DNA of 64,000 nt from Mycolicibacterium sphagni (GCF_013337765.1 NZ_VBSB01000010.1:558001-622000), one strand, 5' to 3'. Counted from the stretch's first letter, positions 36,486-44,846 are shown. Notes: generated by a model not told the origin, from the sequence alone. Made by a program: numbers and translations.

Positions 36486-36866
36486 TCACGCAACGATCAG
36501 CTGACCATGCATCGTTGGGTGGTAGGTGCAGTGGTAGGCATACGTTCCCGGTTGAGTCGGGGCAGTGAATGTGGCGGTGCCCTTACCGTCGACGTCGACA
36601 TCGAACGTGTTCCCGGTGTCGGCTGTGACGCTGTGTTCGGCCCCGTCGGCGTTGGTCACCGTGACCGTGGCACCGGGCGACACCGTTACCGGCGAGGCGA
36701 ATTTCATACCGGAGATGGCGATCGTCGGGCCGGTCGCGGCGGCCGGGGCGGCCGCGGTCGTCGAGGCGGGTGAGGACGCCGGGGCTGCCGGCGTCGAAGT
36801 GGTTCCCGAGGAGCACGCAGCCAGTAGAACGAGGCTGGCGAGCAAGGCGAATATTCGTGGCGTCAT
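36486..36866 (-). CDS. Cupredoxin-domain lipoprotein
   Basis: 126-aa exported copper protein. A lipoprotein signal with lipobox LLAACSS (Cys18), an Ala/Ser/Thr/Pro-rich spacer (19-46), then a plastocyanin-type domain. Type-1 copper ligands are complete: His78 (GAEHSVT), Cys113, His116 and Met119 (YHCTYHPTMHG). Probably an envelope-bound electron carrier or copper binder. Located in a minus-strand gene run but functionally closest to the copper island 16 kb away. ATG 36866 chosen so that the lipoprotein signal starts normally. Confidence 0.88.
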   Translation of the reverse strand: MTPRIFALLASLVLLAACSSGTTSTPAAPASSPASTTAAAPAAATGPTIAISGMKFASPVTVSPGATVTVTNADGAEHSVTADTGNTFDVDVDGKGTATFTAPTQPGTYAYHCTYHPTMHGQLIVA

Positions 36867-36897
36867 ACGCGGGACACGTAATCGCCTGGGCGCCGGT

Positions 36898-37917
36898 TCA
36901 GTCCGGCTTGGCCGCCTTCGCCTGGCGCTTGGCCTCACGCAGCCCGACCCAGAAGCGTGCGGCCTCGCGGACGGACTCTTCCACCGGCCGTGGCTGCCAA
37001 CCGAGTTCGCGGACGGCCTTGCTGTGGTCCAGTGGGCCCTCAGCGCGCATCAGCCGCAACGAGCCCAGTGACAACTTCTCGTCGGTCTTCTGTAGCCGGG
37101 CTTTGGCGGTGCCCATCGCGGCCAGTGCGTAGGCGAGCGGCAGCGGAATCGTCTTGGCGGGCGGCGGAACACCCGCCTCGGCGGCCGCGATCCGAGCCAC
37201 CTCGGCATTGCTGATCATCTTCTCCGAGATCAGGTAGCGCTCCCCGACCCGGCCACGCTCCGCGGCCAGGATCATCGCGCGGGCGGCATCCTCGACCCCG
37301 ACGGCCTCGAGGTCGATACCGCCCATGACGAACGGCAGCTTGCCGAACGCCGCGCCGGCGATGATCGCGCCGTGCGGGGTGCGGCCCCAGTCGCCGGTGC
37401 CATAGGTGGTCGACACGCACATCGCGATCGCGGGCAGGTTGTGCTCGCGCGCATAGCGCAACACCAGTTCCTCGGCCTGCACTCGGGAGCGGACGTAGGG
37501 CGTCAGGCCGCGGTCGTTGATGACGTCGGTCTCGCTGGCCGTCCTGCCGCGCTGGCGGCCGACGGTGACGTAGCTGCTCGTGAAGATGAAGCGGTGTAGG
37601 CCCATGTCCTTGGCGATGTCGAGGACGTTACGGGTGCCTTCGACGTTGGTGTGAAACAGCGGCGCGGGATCGCTCAGCCATCCGCGGGTGTCGACGACGC
37701 AGTAGTAGACGTCGTCGACACCGGCCATCGCCTCCCGCAACACCGCGTTGTCCCAGATATCACCGACGAACCGCTGCACGTCGAGATCGTCGATCGAGAT
37801 GGTGGACGCGTTGGCCCGCACCATGACCCGGACCTGGTGCCCGTCGGCGACCAGTTGGCGGGTGACGTGCGAGCCGAGGAATCCGTTGGCGCCGATGACA
37901 AGCTTGGGGGTGCTCAC
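36898..37917 (-). CDS. NAD-dependent epimerase/dehydratase (Rv0139-like)
   Basis: 339-aa extended SDR. It starts VSTPKLVIGANGFLGSHVTRQLV, with the nucleotide motif GANGFLG; the catalytic Ser/Tyr/Lys region is TSSYVTVG ... TPYVRSRVQAEELV, where the usual YxxxK reads YVRSR (Lys replaced by Arg). This may mean altered activity, or use as an atypical reductase. GTG 37917 overlaps the SnoaL stop by 4 bases. With the upstream gene it forms the Rv0138-Rv0139 pair, here under a KstR-like box. Confidence 0.83.
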   Translation of the reverse strand: MSTPKLVIGANGFLGSHVTRQLVADGHQVRVMVRANASTISIDDLDVQRFVGDIWDNAVLREAMAGVDDVYYCVVDTRGWLSDPAPLFHTNVEGTRNVLDIAKDMGLHRFIFTSSYVTVGRQRGRTASETDVINDRGLTPYVRSRVQAEELVLRYAREHNLPAIAMCVSTTYGTGDWGRTPHGAIIAGAAFGKLPFVMGGIDLEAVGVEDAARAMILAAERGRVGERYLISEKMISNAEVARIAAAEAGVPPPAKTIPLPLAYALAAMGTAKARLQKTDEKLSLGSLRLMRAEGPLDHSKAVRELGWQPRPVEESVREAARFWVGLREAKRQAKAAKPD

Positions 37918-38414
37918 TTGAATCCCCCGTTGGCCTTCATCCAAGCCGCCGCCTCCTCGTCGAGGGTGCCGAGCTTCTCGGCTTTCTTGCACCACTTCAT
38001 CCCGGCTTGCAGGAAGCGCAGCGGGTTGTAGATGTCCTCCTGGCGCGACCACAGCCCGTCACCGGCGTAGGTGACGATCGAGATGTTGGTGGCGCTGATG
38101 ATCGTGCCGTCACCGGGATCGCGCATCGGATTGTCGAGCTCGCAGATGACCCGGCCGGTCTCCTCGTCGAACACCGTCCACAGCGACGGAAACTCGGTCA
38201 TGTAGCTGCCGGGAAAGCTGCCCATGGTCTTGGTGATCCAGGCACGCACCTCGTCGCGGCCCTTCATCGTGCCCATGGCGTGCTCGATGTAGTCGACGTC
38301 GGGGGTGTAGTGACTCACCCAGGCGTCCCAATCTTGGGTGCGGGCCGCATCGGCGACCGTTTCCTCGAATCGTGCGAATGCTTCGGTCAGTTCTTCACGG
38401 GAGAATCGCGCCAC
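37914..38414 (-). CDS. SnoaL/NTF2-like protein (Rv0138-like)
   Basis: 166-aa protein of the NTF2-like fold, used by isomerases, dehydratases and cyclases acting on sterol or polyketide-type rings. WDAWVSHYTPDVDYIEHAMGTMKGRDEVRAW is split across residues about 29-59 and is typical. No signal peptide. It is the first gene of the eight-gene minus-strand run, with a perfect TAGAAC-aa-GTTCTA box 9-26 bp before its ATG. Reaction unknown; a role in sterol-related metabolism is inferred from the box. Confidence 0.82.
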   Translation of the reverse strand: MARFSREELTEAFARFEETVADAARTQDWDAWVSHYTPDVDYIEHAMGTMKGRDEVRAWITKTMGSFPGSYMTEFPSLWTVFDEETGRVICELDNPMRDPGDGTIISATNISIVTYAGDGLWSRQEDIYNPLRFLQAGMKWCKKAEKLGTLDEEAAAWMKANGGFK

Positions 38415-38422
38415 CCCACCAA

Positions 38423-38440
38423 ACTAGAACAAGTTCTAGT
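38423..38440. promoter_or_regulatory. KstR-type operator
   Basis: ACTAGAAC-aa-GTTCTAGT: perfect 18-bp inverted repeat matching the published KstR pattern TnnAACnnGTTnnA with extended arms. KstR is the TetR repressor of cholesterol catabolism in mycobacteria. The box lies just upstream of the SnoaL-like gene, overlapping its probable promoter. No kstR gene is in the window; identification is by motif only. Confidence 0.7.
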
Positions 38441-38470
38441 ACGCATGTCGGGATCCGTCCCGATTGCGAC

Positions 38471-39451
38471 TCAGGGGTCGGTCTTGCGTCGGTTCCTGAC
38501 CTTGGCGGCATACAACTCGGCGTCGGCCCGTGCATAGAGCGCGGCGATATCGGCGGCACCGCCGGGCAGCGATGCCATCCCGACGCTGGTGTCAGGGGTG
38601 TGCTGCGCGATGTCGGCAACGAACCGCTCCGCGGCCGGCGAACCCTCGACGCGGTCGGGGATACACGCGGCGAACTCGTCGCCGCCGATCCGGGCCAGTA
38701 CCGCATCGGCCGGCACCAGATCGCGCCAGCGGCGGGCGTGACTGGCCAGGTGCTGATCGCCGGCCAGATGCCCCTTGGTGTCGTTGAGCTGCTTGAAGCC
38801 ATCGAGGTCCATGACGACCACTGAGATCGTCGACTTCGGTGATCGCCAGCGCGCCAACAGATCTCGCGTGGCGATCTCCCAGCCGGCCCGATTCAGGAGA
38901 CCCGTCAACGGGTCGGTGCACGCACTGGTGACCAGGGCTCGCATCACCAGGCCGAACGACTCGCTCGCCCCGAGGATTGCGACGACGGCGATCAAGTAGT
39001 CGATGAAGAGCTTGCGCAGTGGGGCGACGGCCAGTGCGACCACCACGGCCGCCGTGACAAGGCCGACGAGCACCAGGGCACGCCGGGGTGGGTAGAACGC
39101 CCGCAGGTACATCGCCAGGAACATCGGCGCGATCAGGCAGGCGAACTCGGCGCTGATCGCGATGTGGAAGGCCATCACCAGCGGGGTCGCGAACATGGCC
39201 GCCAGCATCGCGGGCCCTGGCTTGTCCGGCTTGACAGCCAGCCAGATCAGCGCTGCGACACCGAGCGCGATAGCCAGGATGCCGCCCGTCGGATTCGCGT
39301 AGCTCAGGTCCGTGCGGAGCGGCCAGATGGTGAACACCACGCCGTACGTGTAGAGGAACGTGGTGAGGCCCAGATAGATGCGCAACAACCGGATCTGTTG
39401 CATGCCATGGAAGTCGCTGCCGGTGTAGGCAAGCAGCTTCACCCGATACAT
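38471..39451 (-). CDS. Membrane-bound diguanylate cyclase (GGDEF)
   Basis: 326-aa protein. About six N-terminal transmembrane helices (residues about 22-170) are followed by a GGDEF domain starting CTDPLTGLLNRAGWE, with the active site ARIGGDEFAA intact. It would make c-di-GMP. No EAL domain. The I-site RxxD is not evident in the expected place, so product inhibition may be weak. Stands alone, divergent from msrB. Confidence 0.88.
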   Translation of the reverse strand: MYRVKLLAYTGSDFHGMQQIRLLRIYLGLTTFLYTYGVVFTIWPLRTDLSYANPTGGILAIALGVAALIWLAVKPDKPGPAMLAAMFATPLVMAFHIAISAEFACLIAPMFLAMYLRAFYPPRRALVLVGLVTAAVVVALAVAPLRKLFIDYLIAVVAILGASESFGLVMRALVTSACTDPLTGLLNRAGWEIATRDLLARWRSPKSTISVVVMDLDGFKQLNDTKGHLAGDQHLASHARRWRDLVPADAVLARIGGDEFAACIPDRVEGSPAAERFVADIAQHTPDTSVGMASLPGGAADIAALYARADAELYAAKVRNRRKTDP

Positions 39452-39617
39452 GCGATCCCGCCTCGAAAGTGCGCCGGACTACAGATCTCGCCAAGCCGCA
39501 TCACGTCGGACTTTCCTGGTCAGACCCGGCCTCGTTGCCGGCGGGCCCATTGTGACACCGAGCCTGGGGTGCAGCGCGCGTCAGTGCTGACGGAACTGTG
39601 ACATGGGAACTATCTGA

Positions 39618-40103
39618 ATGACAGTTGAGGTTGAATCGGGCATGTCGCACGACTATCACAAGAATCCCGCTGCCGTTTCCGCGCTGTCTCCCGAGCAGTA
39701 CCGGGTGACCCAGGAAAACGGCACCGAGCGTCCCTTCACCGGTGAGTACTGGGACAACCACGAGCCGGGCATCTACGTCGACGTCGTCTCGGGCGAGCCG
39801 TTGTTCGCCTCGGTCGACAAGTTCGAGAGCGGCTCCGGATGGCCCAGCTTCACCAAACCGATCGACACCACCAACATCGTGACCAAACGGGACTTCAGCC
39901 ACCTGATGGTCCGCACCGAGGTCCGCTCGGCCAATGGCGACAGCCATCTCGGCCACGTCTTCAAGGATGGGCCACGCGCCGAGGGAGGGTTGCGCTACTG
40001 CATCAACTCCGCTTCGCTGAACTTCATCCACCTCGACGATCTCGAGGCACAGGGCTATGGCGACTACAAGGGTTTGTTCGAGACTTCCAAGGAGGACGCG
40101 TGA
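39618..40103 (+). CDS. msrB: Peptide-methionine (R)-S-oxide reductase MsrB
   Basis: 161-aa repair enzyme reducing methionine-R-sulfoxide. [25 protein letters not shown] and catalytic Cys128 ([10 protein letters not shown]) are present. Cys128 is the only cysteine: both zinc CxxC pairs and the usual resolving Cys are absent, so this is a 1-Cys, zinc-free form that needs an external reductant. ATG 39618 or 39642. Its stop overlaps the msrA GTG. Confidence 0.93.
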   Translation: MTVEVESGMSHDYHKNPAAVSALSPEQYRVTQENGTERPFTGEYWDNHEPGIYVDVVSGEPLFASVDKFESGSGWPSFTKPIDTTNIVTKRDFSHLMVRTEVRSANGDSHLGHVFKDGPRAEGGLRYCINSASLNFIHLDDLEAQGYGDYKGLFETSKEDA

Positions 40104-40609
40104 GTGACAACAAGAGGGCGATCTTGGCCGGCGGCTGCTTCTGGGGCATGCAGGACCTGATCCGCAAGCAGCCCGGCGTGGTCTCCACCCGGGTGGGCTA
40201 CACCGGCGGCAAGAACGACCACCCCACCTACCGCAACCATCCCGGCCATGCCGAGGCGGTCGAGATCGTCTACGACCCGGCCCAGACCGACTTCCGTGCG
40301 CTGCTGGAGTTCTTCTTCCAGATCCACGATCCGAGCACGAAGGACCGGCAGGGCAACGACGTCGGCTCCAGCTACCGGTCGGCAATCTTCTATCTGGATG
40401 ACGACCAGAAGCAGGTCGCGCTCGACACCATCGCCGATGTCGACGCGTCCGGGCTGTGGCCGGGCAAGGTGGTCACGGAGGTGACCCCGGCCGGCGACTT
40501 CTGGGATGCCGAGCCGGAGCATCAGGACTATCTGCTGAACTACCCGAACGGCTACACCTGCCACTTCCCGCGGCCGGGCTGGAAGCTACCGAAGCGGGCG
40601 CAGGTCTAG
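40100..40609 (+). CDS. msrA: Peptide-methionine (S)-S-oxide reductase MsrA
   Basis: 169-aa enzyme with the GGCFWG motif (catalytic Cys13), [23 protein letters not shown] split over about 33-55, and [19 protein letters not shown]. Repairs methionine-S-sulfoxide; MsrB handles the other epimer. GTG start with GGAGG upstream, overlapping the msrB stop. M. tuberculosis msrA is Rv0137c in the same syntenic context. Confidence 0.95.
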   Translation: MSDNKRAILAGGCFWGMQDLIRKQPGVVSTRVGYTGGKNDHPTYRNHPGHAEAVEIVYDPAQTDFRALLEFFFQIHDPSTKDRQGNDVGSSYRSAIFYLDDDQKQVALDTIADVDASGLWPGKVVTEVTPAGDFWDAEPEHQDYLLNYPNGYTCHFPRPGWKLPKRAQV

Positions 40610-40626
40610 GGGCACCGTTTCCACGC

Positions 40627-40684
40627 CGAGCAGACGCAAAGTACTCGAAATCCCCGGCGTGTCGGGGAATTTTGCGTCTGCTCG
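40627..40684. terminator. Nested hairpin between convergent msrA and P450 genes
   Basis: Perfect 14-bp outer arms CGAGCAGACGCAAA (40627-40640) and its complement (40671-40684), with an inner stem TCCCCG/CGGGGA (40651-40656, 40663-40668). Placement in a 77-bp convergent gap suits a bidirectional terminator. Size and nesting also resemble a dispersed palindromic repeat. Confidence 0.6.
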
Positions 40685-40686
40685 CG

Positions 40687-42051
40687 TTAGGAGGCCGGCC
40701 GTCGATAGACGGCGACGCGTCCACCCTTCTTTGGTGTGAACGCCACTCCACGCGAATGCCATTTCTCACCTGGCGCGGATGTGGTCGCAATCGTGAAGTT
40801 GCGCAACACCGTTCGTAGGACGACGTCCATCTCCATATTGGCGAACGCCGCGCCGATGCAGCGCCGGGTGCCGCCGCCGAACGGCACCCAGGCGAATGTA
40901 TTGGGCCTGGTATCGAGGAATCGTTGCGGGTCGAATCGCTCCGGATCGGGGAAGATCTCCGGGTTCTCGTGCAGCTGGTTCAGGCTGACCATCACCGAAT
41001 AGCCTTGCGGCACGCGCCATTCGCCAAGCTCGTAGATCGGCGCCATGACGTGCCTGCCGCTGAAGTCGATCACCGTCCGGTTGCGCTGGATCTCGAAGAT
41101 GGTGGCCTGCCGATAGGTGTTGTCGTCAGTCTCGGCCTCGGCGACCAGCCGGCGCAGCACCTCCGGATGCCGCGAGATCCGTTCGAACGCCCATGCCAAC
41201 GTCGAGGCGGTGGTCTCGTGGCCGGCGGCCAACAGTGTCAGCAGCTCGTCGCCGATCTCACCGCGCGTCATCTTCGAGCCGTCTTCGTAGCTGCTGCGCA
41301 GGAACAGCGACAGCACGTCGGTGCGGTCTTCGAAGTTGGGGTCGCGCTGCGCCCGGCTGACCAAGGTGTCCACCAGGCCCTCGTATTCACGCCGGTATTC
41401 GGCGAGCTTTCCCCAAGGTGTCCAAGGTAATTCACGTTTGGGCGCGGGCAGCACCGCCAGCCGCGAGCCCAGGGTCACCCAGCGCGGAATGAGATCGCGC
41501 AGGCGTTCCAGCTCGTACCCGTCAGCACCGAAGATCGCCCGCAGGATGATGTTGAGAGTGATATGCATCATCGGTTCGAGCGTGGCGAATTCGGTTCCCT
41601 GCGGCCAGGATTCGACCTCGCGCAGCGTCTCCTCGATCACGATCTGCTCGTAGGCCTTGATGCTCTTGCCGTGAAACGGCGGAGTGAGCAGCTTGCGGCG
41701 GACCCGGTGCTCCACGCCGTCGAGGGCGAACACCGATCCCTTGCCCAGCAGCCGGCTGAGGTTGGGCTGGATGTTGTACAGCACGTCGGGACTGGTGGTG
41801 AAGATCTGCTTGGTTAACGCGGGGTCCGAGACCACCACGGTGTTGCCGAACACCGGCACCTGCAGCGTGACGGCACGTCCGTAGCGCCGGGTCAGCCAGT
41901 CGGCCGTGGGCCTGCGCGCGGCCATGAATGCCACCTTGAGCAGGGCACTCGGCACTCTTGGAGTGGGTGGCAGCTTCGGTTCGGTGAAAACCGGACGGTC
42001 GACGCCCAATGTCGCCGACCCGGCGGCTCCGACGGTTGGTGCTTCGCTCAT
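40687..42051 (-). CDS. Cytochrome P450 (CYP138-like)
   Basis: 454-aa haem monooxygenase. I-helix LLAAGHETTASTLAW with the oxygen-activating HETT, K-helix ExxR as EIQR, and haem-thiolate Cys398 in FGGGTRRCIGAAFA. Overall layout (PPFHGKSIKAYEQIV, DELLTLLAAGHE) is that of the CYP110/138-type family found in mycobacteria. Divergent from a TetR gene, as cyp138 (Rv0136) is from Rv0135c. ATG 42051; the open frame extends upstream across the operator and is not used. Substrate unknown. Confidence 0.9.
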   Translation of the reverse strand: MSEAPTVGAAGSATLGVDRPVFTEPKLPPTPRVPSALLKVAFMAARRPTADWLTRRYGRAVTLQVPVFGNTVVVSDPALTKQIFTTSPDVLYNIQPNLSRLLGKGSVFALDGVEHRVRRKLLTPPFHGKSIKAYEQIVIEETLREVESWPQGTEFATLEPMMHITLNIILRAIFGADGYELERLRDLIPRWVTLGSRLAVLPAPKRELPWTPWGKLAEYRREYEGLVDTLVSRAQRDPNFEDRTDVLSLFLRSSYEDGSKMTRGEIGDELLTLLAAGHETTASTLAWAFERISRHPEVLRRLVAEAETDDNTYRQATIFEIQRNRTVIDFSGRHVMAPIYELGEWRVPQGYSVMVSLNQLHENPEIFPDPERFDPQRFLDTRPNTFAWVPFGGGTRRCIGAAFANMEMDVVLRTVLRNFTIATTSAPGEKWHSRGVAFTPKKGGRVAVYRRPAS

Positions 42052-42075
42052 CAGTGAGGCCCTCCCAGCACTGGC

Positions 42076-42126
42076 GTGGTACCGCGTTGTACCACGGGGT
42101 TGTGGGGTACGGTACCTGTCGGTACC
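42076..42126. promoter_or_regulatory. GGTAC-rich operator region between P450 and tetR
   Basis: Inverted repeat GTGGTAC-n6-GTACCAC (42076-42095), followed by GGTAC at 42106-42110 and GGTACC at 42111-42116 and 42121-42126. Five GGTAC/GTACC units in 51 bp of a 114-bp divergent gap suggest cooperative binding of the adjacent TetR. The tetR ribosome site GGAAGGAG follows. Confidence 0.55.
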
Positions 42127-42165
42127 AGCCCTGACAAGGGGCGCGAAGAGCGGAAGGAGATTCCG

Positions 42166-42783
42166 ATGACCACGACGACGGTCGACGAGACCGCCGCCGT
42201 CGGGCGCAACGACGACTTCCGCCAGCGGCTGCTCGACGGGCTCGCCGCGTCGATCGAGGAGCGCGGCTACCGCGACACCACCGTCGCCGACATCGTCCGG
42301 TATGCCCGCACGTCCAAGCGCACGTTCTACAGCCAGTTCGGCACGAAAGAGGACTGCTTCGCCGAGCTGCTGACCGCCAACAACGACGAGCTGGTCGCCA
42401 CCATTCGCGATGCCGTCGACCCGCGGGCGCCCTGGCACGAGCAGGTTCGCCAGGCCGTCGTCACCTACGTGCACACCATCGAGGAACGGCCGGCCATCAC
42501 GCTGAGCTGGATCCGCGAGCTGCCCGCCCTCGGCGAATACGCCCGGCCCACCCTGCGTCGCGGATTCGGCCGGCTGGCGACGATGATCGTCGAACTCAGC
42601 ACCAACGACGGCTTCCGCACCGCGGGCCTGGCACCGCTATCGCATGCCGCGGCGGTGATCCTGGTCGGCGGCCTGCGCGAGCTCACCGCTCAGACCGTCG
42701 AGGACGGTCAGCCCGTCACCGACATCATCGAGCCCGCACTGGCCGTGTCGCTGGCGCTGCTGGGGCCGAAACCCCTTACCTGA
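42166..42783 (+). CDS. TetR-family regulator (Rv0135c-like)
   Basis: 205-aa regulator with helix-turn-helix TVADIVRYARTSKRTFYSQF (about 43-62) and a helical effector domain. Divergent from the P450 and facing a GGTAC-rich repeat region, so it most likely represses the P450 and itself. Good ribosome site (GGAAGGAG) before ATG 42166. Its stop overlaps the convergent gene by 8 bases. Confidence 0.88.
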   Translation: MTTTTVDETAAVGRNDDFRQRLLDGLAASIEERGYRDTTVADIVRYARTSKRTFYSQFGTKEDCFAELLTANNDELVATIRDAVDPRAPWHEQVRQAVVTYVHTIEERPAITLSWIRELPALGEYARPTLRRGFGRLATMIVELSTNDGFRTAGLAPLSHAAAVILVGGLRELTAQTVEDGQPVTDIIEPALAVSLALLGPKPLT

Positions 42784-43297
42784 CAACGCGCGACAGGCGC
42801 GGGACGACGAATGCGAACGCCCGCGGAAAGCCCAGTGGTGACAACCGGCCGTGACGGATGTCGTCGATCGAAACATCGCGCACCGCACCGGAGGACGGCT
42901 CATAGCAGCGCATGACAGCGCCGTCGATCTCGGTGAGCAGTACCCAATGCCGCGGGATCACCGTGCCGATCACCATCGCCACCGGCCAGCCCGCGGCCAC
43001 CGCATCGCATACGTCGGCCAACCGGTCGCGGCAGCGCGCCGGCCGCCAGCGGTAGTGCACGCCGCGCGGCGCACTGTGCACGGTCAGTGCTCGGGCCACC
43101 CCGGCAGGTGTGGCACCCAGCGCATGCGGCCACGCCACGTTGATCGCGCTGTGCACGCGCAGCTGTTCGGCGTCGAACCACGACTGCGGGTCATCCGATC
43201 GCAGCGGGGCGCCGTAGTCGGCATCAAGTAGCGCGCCGGCCATCACCGCGACGCTGGGGCCACAGCTGACCCCGTCGCGCTGATGCGGCCAGCTCAC
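42776..43297 (-). CDS. Papain/C39-like cysteine peptidase-fold protein
   Basis: 173-aa protein. QRDGVSCGPSVAVMAGALL near the N-terminus has the Gln and Cys of a papain-like active site; HWVLLTEIDGAVMRCYEPSSGAV supplies the His and a following Asn/Asp-like position (EPSSG), the layout of peptidase C39 and BtrH-type folds. No signal peptide or ABC domain, so not a bacteriocin exporter. GTG 43297 overlaps the stop of the PPOX gene. Activity and substrate are unknown; could be a peptidase, amidase or acyltransferase. Confidence 0.65.
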   Translation of the reverse strand: MSWPHQRDGVSCGPSVAVMAGALLDADYGAPLRSDDPQSWFDAEQLRVHSAINVAWPHALGATPAGVARALTVHSAPRGVHYRWRPARCRDRLADVCDAVAAGWPVAMVIGTVIPRHWVLLTEIDGAVMRCYEPSSGAVRDVSIDDIRHGRLSPLGFPRAFAFVVPRLSRVVR

Positions 43298-43749
43298 GAC
43301 GGCGGGAACCCGCCGGTGGCCACCGGTCCCCAGGTCTGCGGCGTCACCCGGATCAGGCACTTGCCCTGTTTGACCATGGCCTCGCGGTATTCGGCCCAGT
43401 CCGAGTGCTCACCGGCCACCGCCCGGAAGTAGTCGACCAGCGGCTCGACGGCATCGGGCAGGTCGATCACCTCCGCCGGTCCGTCGATCTGGACGTAGGG
43501 ACCGTTGAATTCGTCGGACAGCACGACGACACTGGCCCGCCCGGTGCGGCGGATGTTGACCGACTTGGCGCGCTGGGGGTAGCTCGCAACCACCAGCCGG
43601 CCGTGCTCGTCGACGCCGCCGGTCACCGGCGAACTCTGCAGCGTGCCGTCAGCGCGGAAGGTGGTGAGCACCATGCGGTGCCGCGGACGGACGAAGTCCA
43701 GCAGCGCGGCGAGGTCGACGGTGTCGGCGGTGGCGAACTTTGGCGACAT
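43294..43749 (-). CDS. PPOX-class F420-dependent oxidoreductase
   Basis: 151-aa split-barrel flavin/deazaflavin-binding protein. MVLTTFRADGTLQSSPVTGGVDEHG, PQRAKSVNIRRTGRASVVVLSDEFNGPYVQIDG (in part) and the C-terminal LIRVTPQTWGPVATGGF match the mycobacterial Rv1155-like group. Probably uses F420H2 to reduce an unsaturated or quinone-like substrate. Translationally coupled to the peptidase-like gene downstream, so the pair may form one pathway. Confidence 0.82.
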   Translation of the reverse strand: MSPKFATADTVDLAALLDFVRPRHRMVLTTFRADGTLQSSPVTGGVDEHGRLVVASYPQRAKSVNIRRTGRASVVVLSDEFNGPYVQIDGPAEVIDLPDAVEPLVDYFRAVAGEHSDWAEYREAMVKQGKCLIRVTPQTWGPVATGGFPPS

Positions 43750-43805
43750 ATCGCCACTCTAACCACAGCCCAGCGTACGTTTGTTTCTGACGTCAGGAGG
43801 AAACC

Positions 43806-44846
43806 ATGGCCACCATGCGCGCCGAGCGCTTCTACGCGGACACCAAAACCGTTGTCCTGGAGGATGTTCCGATCCCCGATCCCGGCGATGGTGAAGTACT
43901 GGTCAAGGTCGCGTTTTGCGGCATCTGCCATTCCGACCTCAGCCTGATCAACGGCACCTTCCCGGCCCAGCGCCCGGTGGTCACCCAGGGGCACGAAGCC
44001 TCGGGGACCATCGCCAAGCTCGGCCCCGGCGTCACCGGCTGGTCCGAGGGTGACCGCGTCGTCGTCGCCGCAGGCCGGCCCTGCGCGAAGTGCACCAACT
44101 GCCGCCGCGGTGATCTGGCCAACTGCATGCGAATTCAGCTGATGGCCTTCGCCTATGACGGCGCGTGGGCCGAATACACCGTCGCGCAGGCCTCGGGCCT
44201 GACCCGGGTGCCCGACAATGTCCCGCTGGAACAGGCCGCGATCCTCGCCGACGCGGTGTCGACGCCGTTCGGCGCGGTGGTGCACACCGGCAAGGTGAGC
44301 GTCGGCGAGTCGGTCGGAGTGTGGGGTGTCGGCGGCGTCGGCACCCACATCGTGCAGCTGGCCCGGCTCGTCGGAGCGGTCCCGGTGATCGCCGTCGACA
44401 TCAATGCGGCGGTGCGCGAGCGCGCGCTGGAACTCGGCGCCGACTACGCATTCGATTCGCGCGACCCCGATTTCGCCGACAAACTCACCGAAGCCACCGG
44501 CGGGCGCAATCTCGACGTCGCCTTCGATGCGGTCGGGCTGAAGGTCACCTTCGAGCAGGCACTGAATTCGCTGACCATCGGCGGCCGCCTGGTCGGGGTC
44601 GGCATGAGCGCCGAGTCCCCGACCGTGGGTCCGACGTCGATGTTCAATCTGGTCCAACGCCAGGTACTCGGCCACCTCGGCTACCACAACACCGACATCG
44701 AGACGCTGGCGCAGCTGGTGTCCCGCGGTCGGCTGGATCTGTCCCGCTCGATCAGCCAGATCATCCCGCTCGAGGACATCGCGGACGGGATCCGCATTCT
44801 CGAGCACGCCGAAGGCAATCCGATCAGGGTGCTGGTGCGGCCGTAA
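43806..44846 (+). CDS. Zinc-dependent alcohol dehydrogenase
   Basis: 346-aa MDR enzyme. Catalytic zinc ligands Cys38 (CGICHSD) and His63 (GHEASG); structural zinc cysteines in CAKCTNCRRGDLANC; cofactor motif GVWGVGGVGTHIVQ with an acidic residue (VDIN) favouring NAD. Oxidises an alcohol or reduces an aldehyde; substrate unknown. Ribosome site AGGAGG at 43795-43800 directly before ATG 43806. Stands alone, divergent from the PPOX gene. Confidence 0.9.
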   Translation: MATMRAERFYADTKTVVLEDVPIPDPGDGEVLVKVAFCGICHSDLSLINGTFPAQRPVVTQGHEASGTIAKLGPGVTGWSEGDRVVVAAGRPCAKCTNCRRGDLANCMRIQLMAFAYDGAWAEYTVAQASGLTRVPDNVPLEQAAILADAVSTPFGAVVHTGKVSVGESVGVWGVGGVGTHIVQLARLVGAVPVIAVDINAAVRERALELGADYAFDSRDPDFADKLTEATGGRNLDVAFDAVGLKVTFEQALNSLTIGGRLVGVGMSAESPTVGPTSMFNLVQRQVLGHLGYHNTDIETLAQLVSRGRLDLSRSISQIIPLEDIADGIRILEHAEGNPIRVLVRP

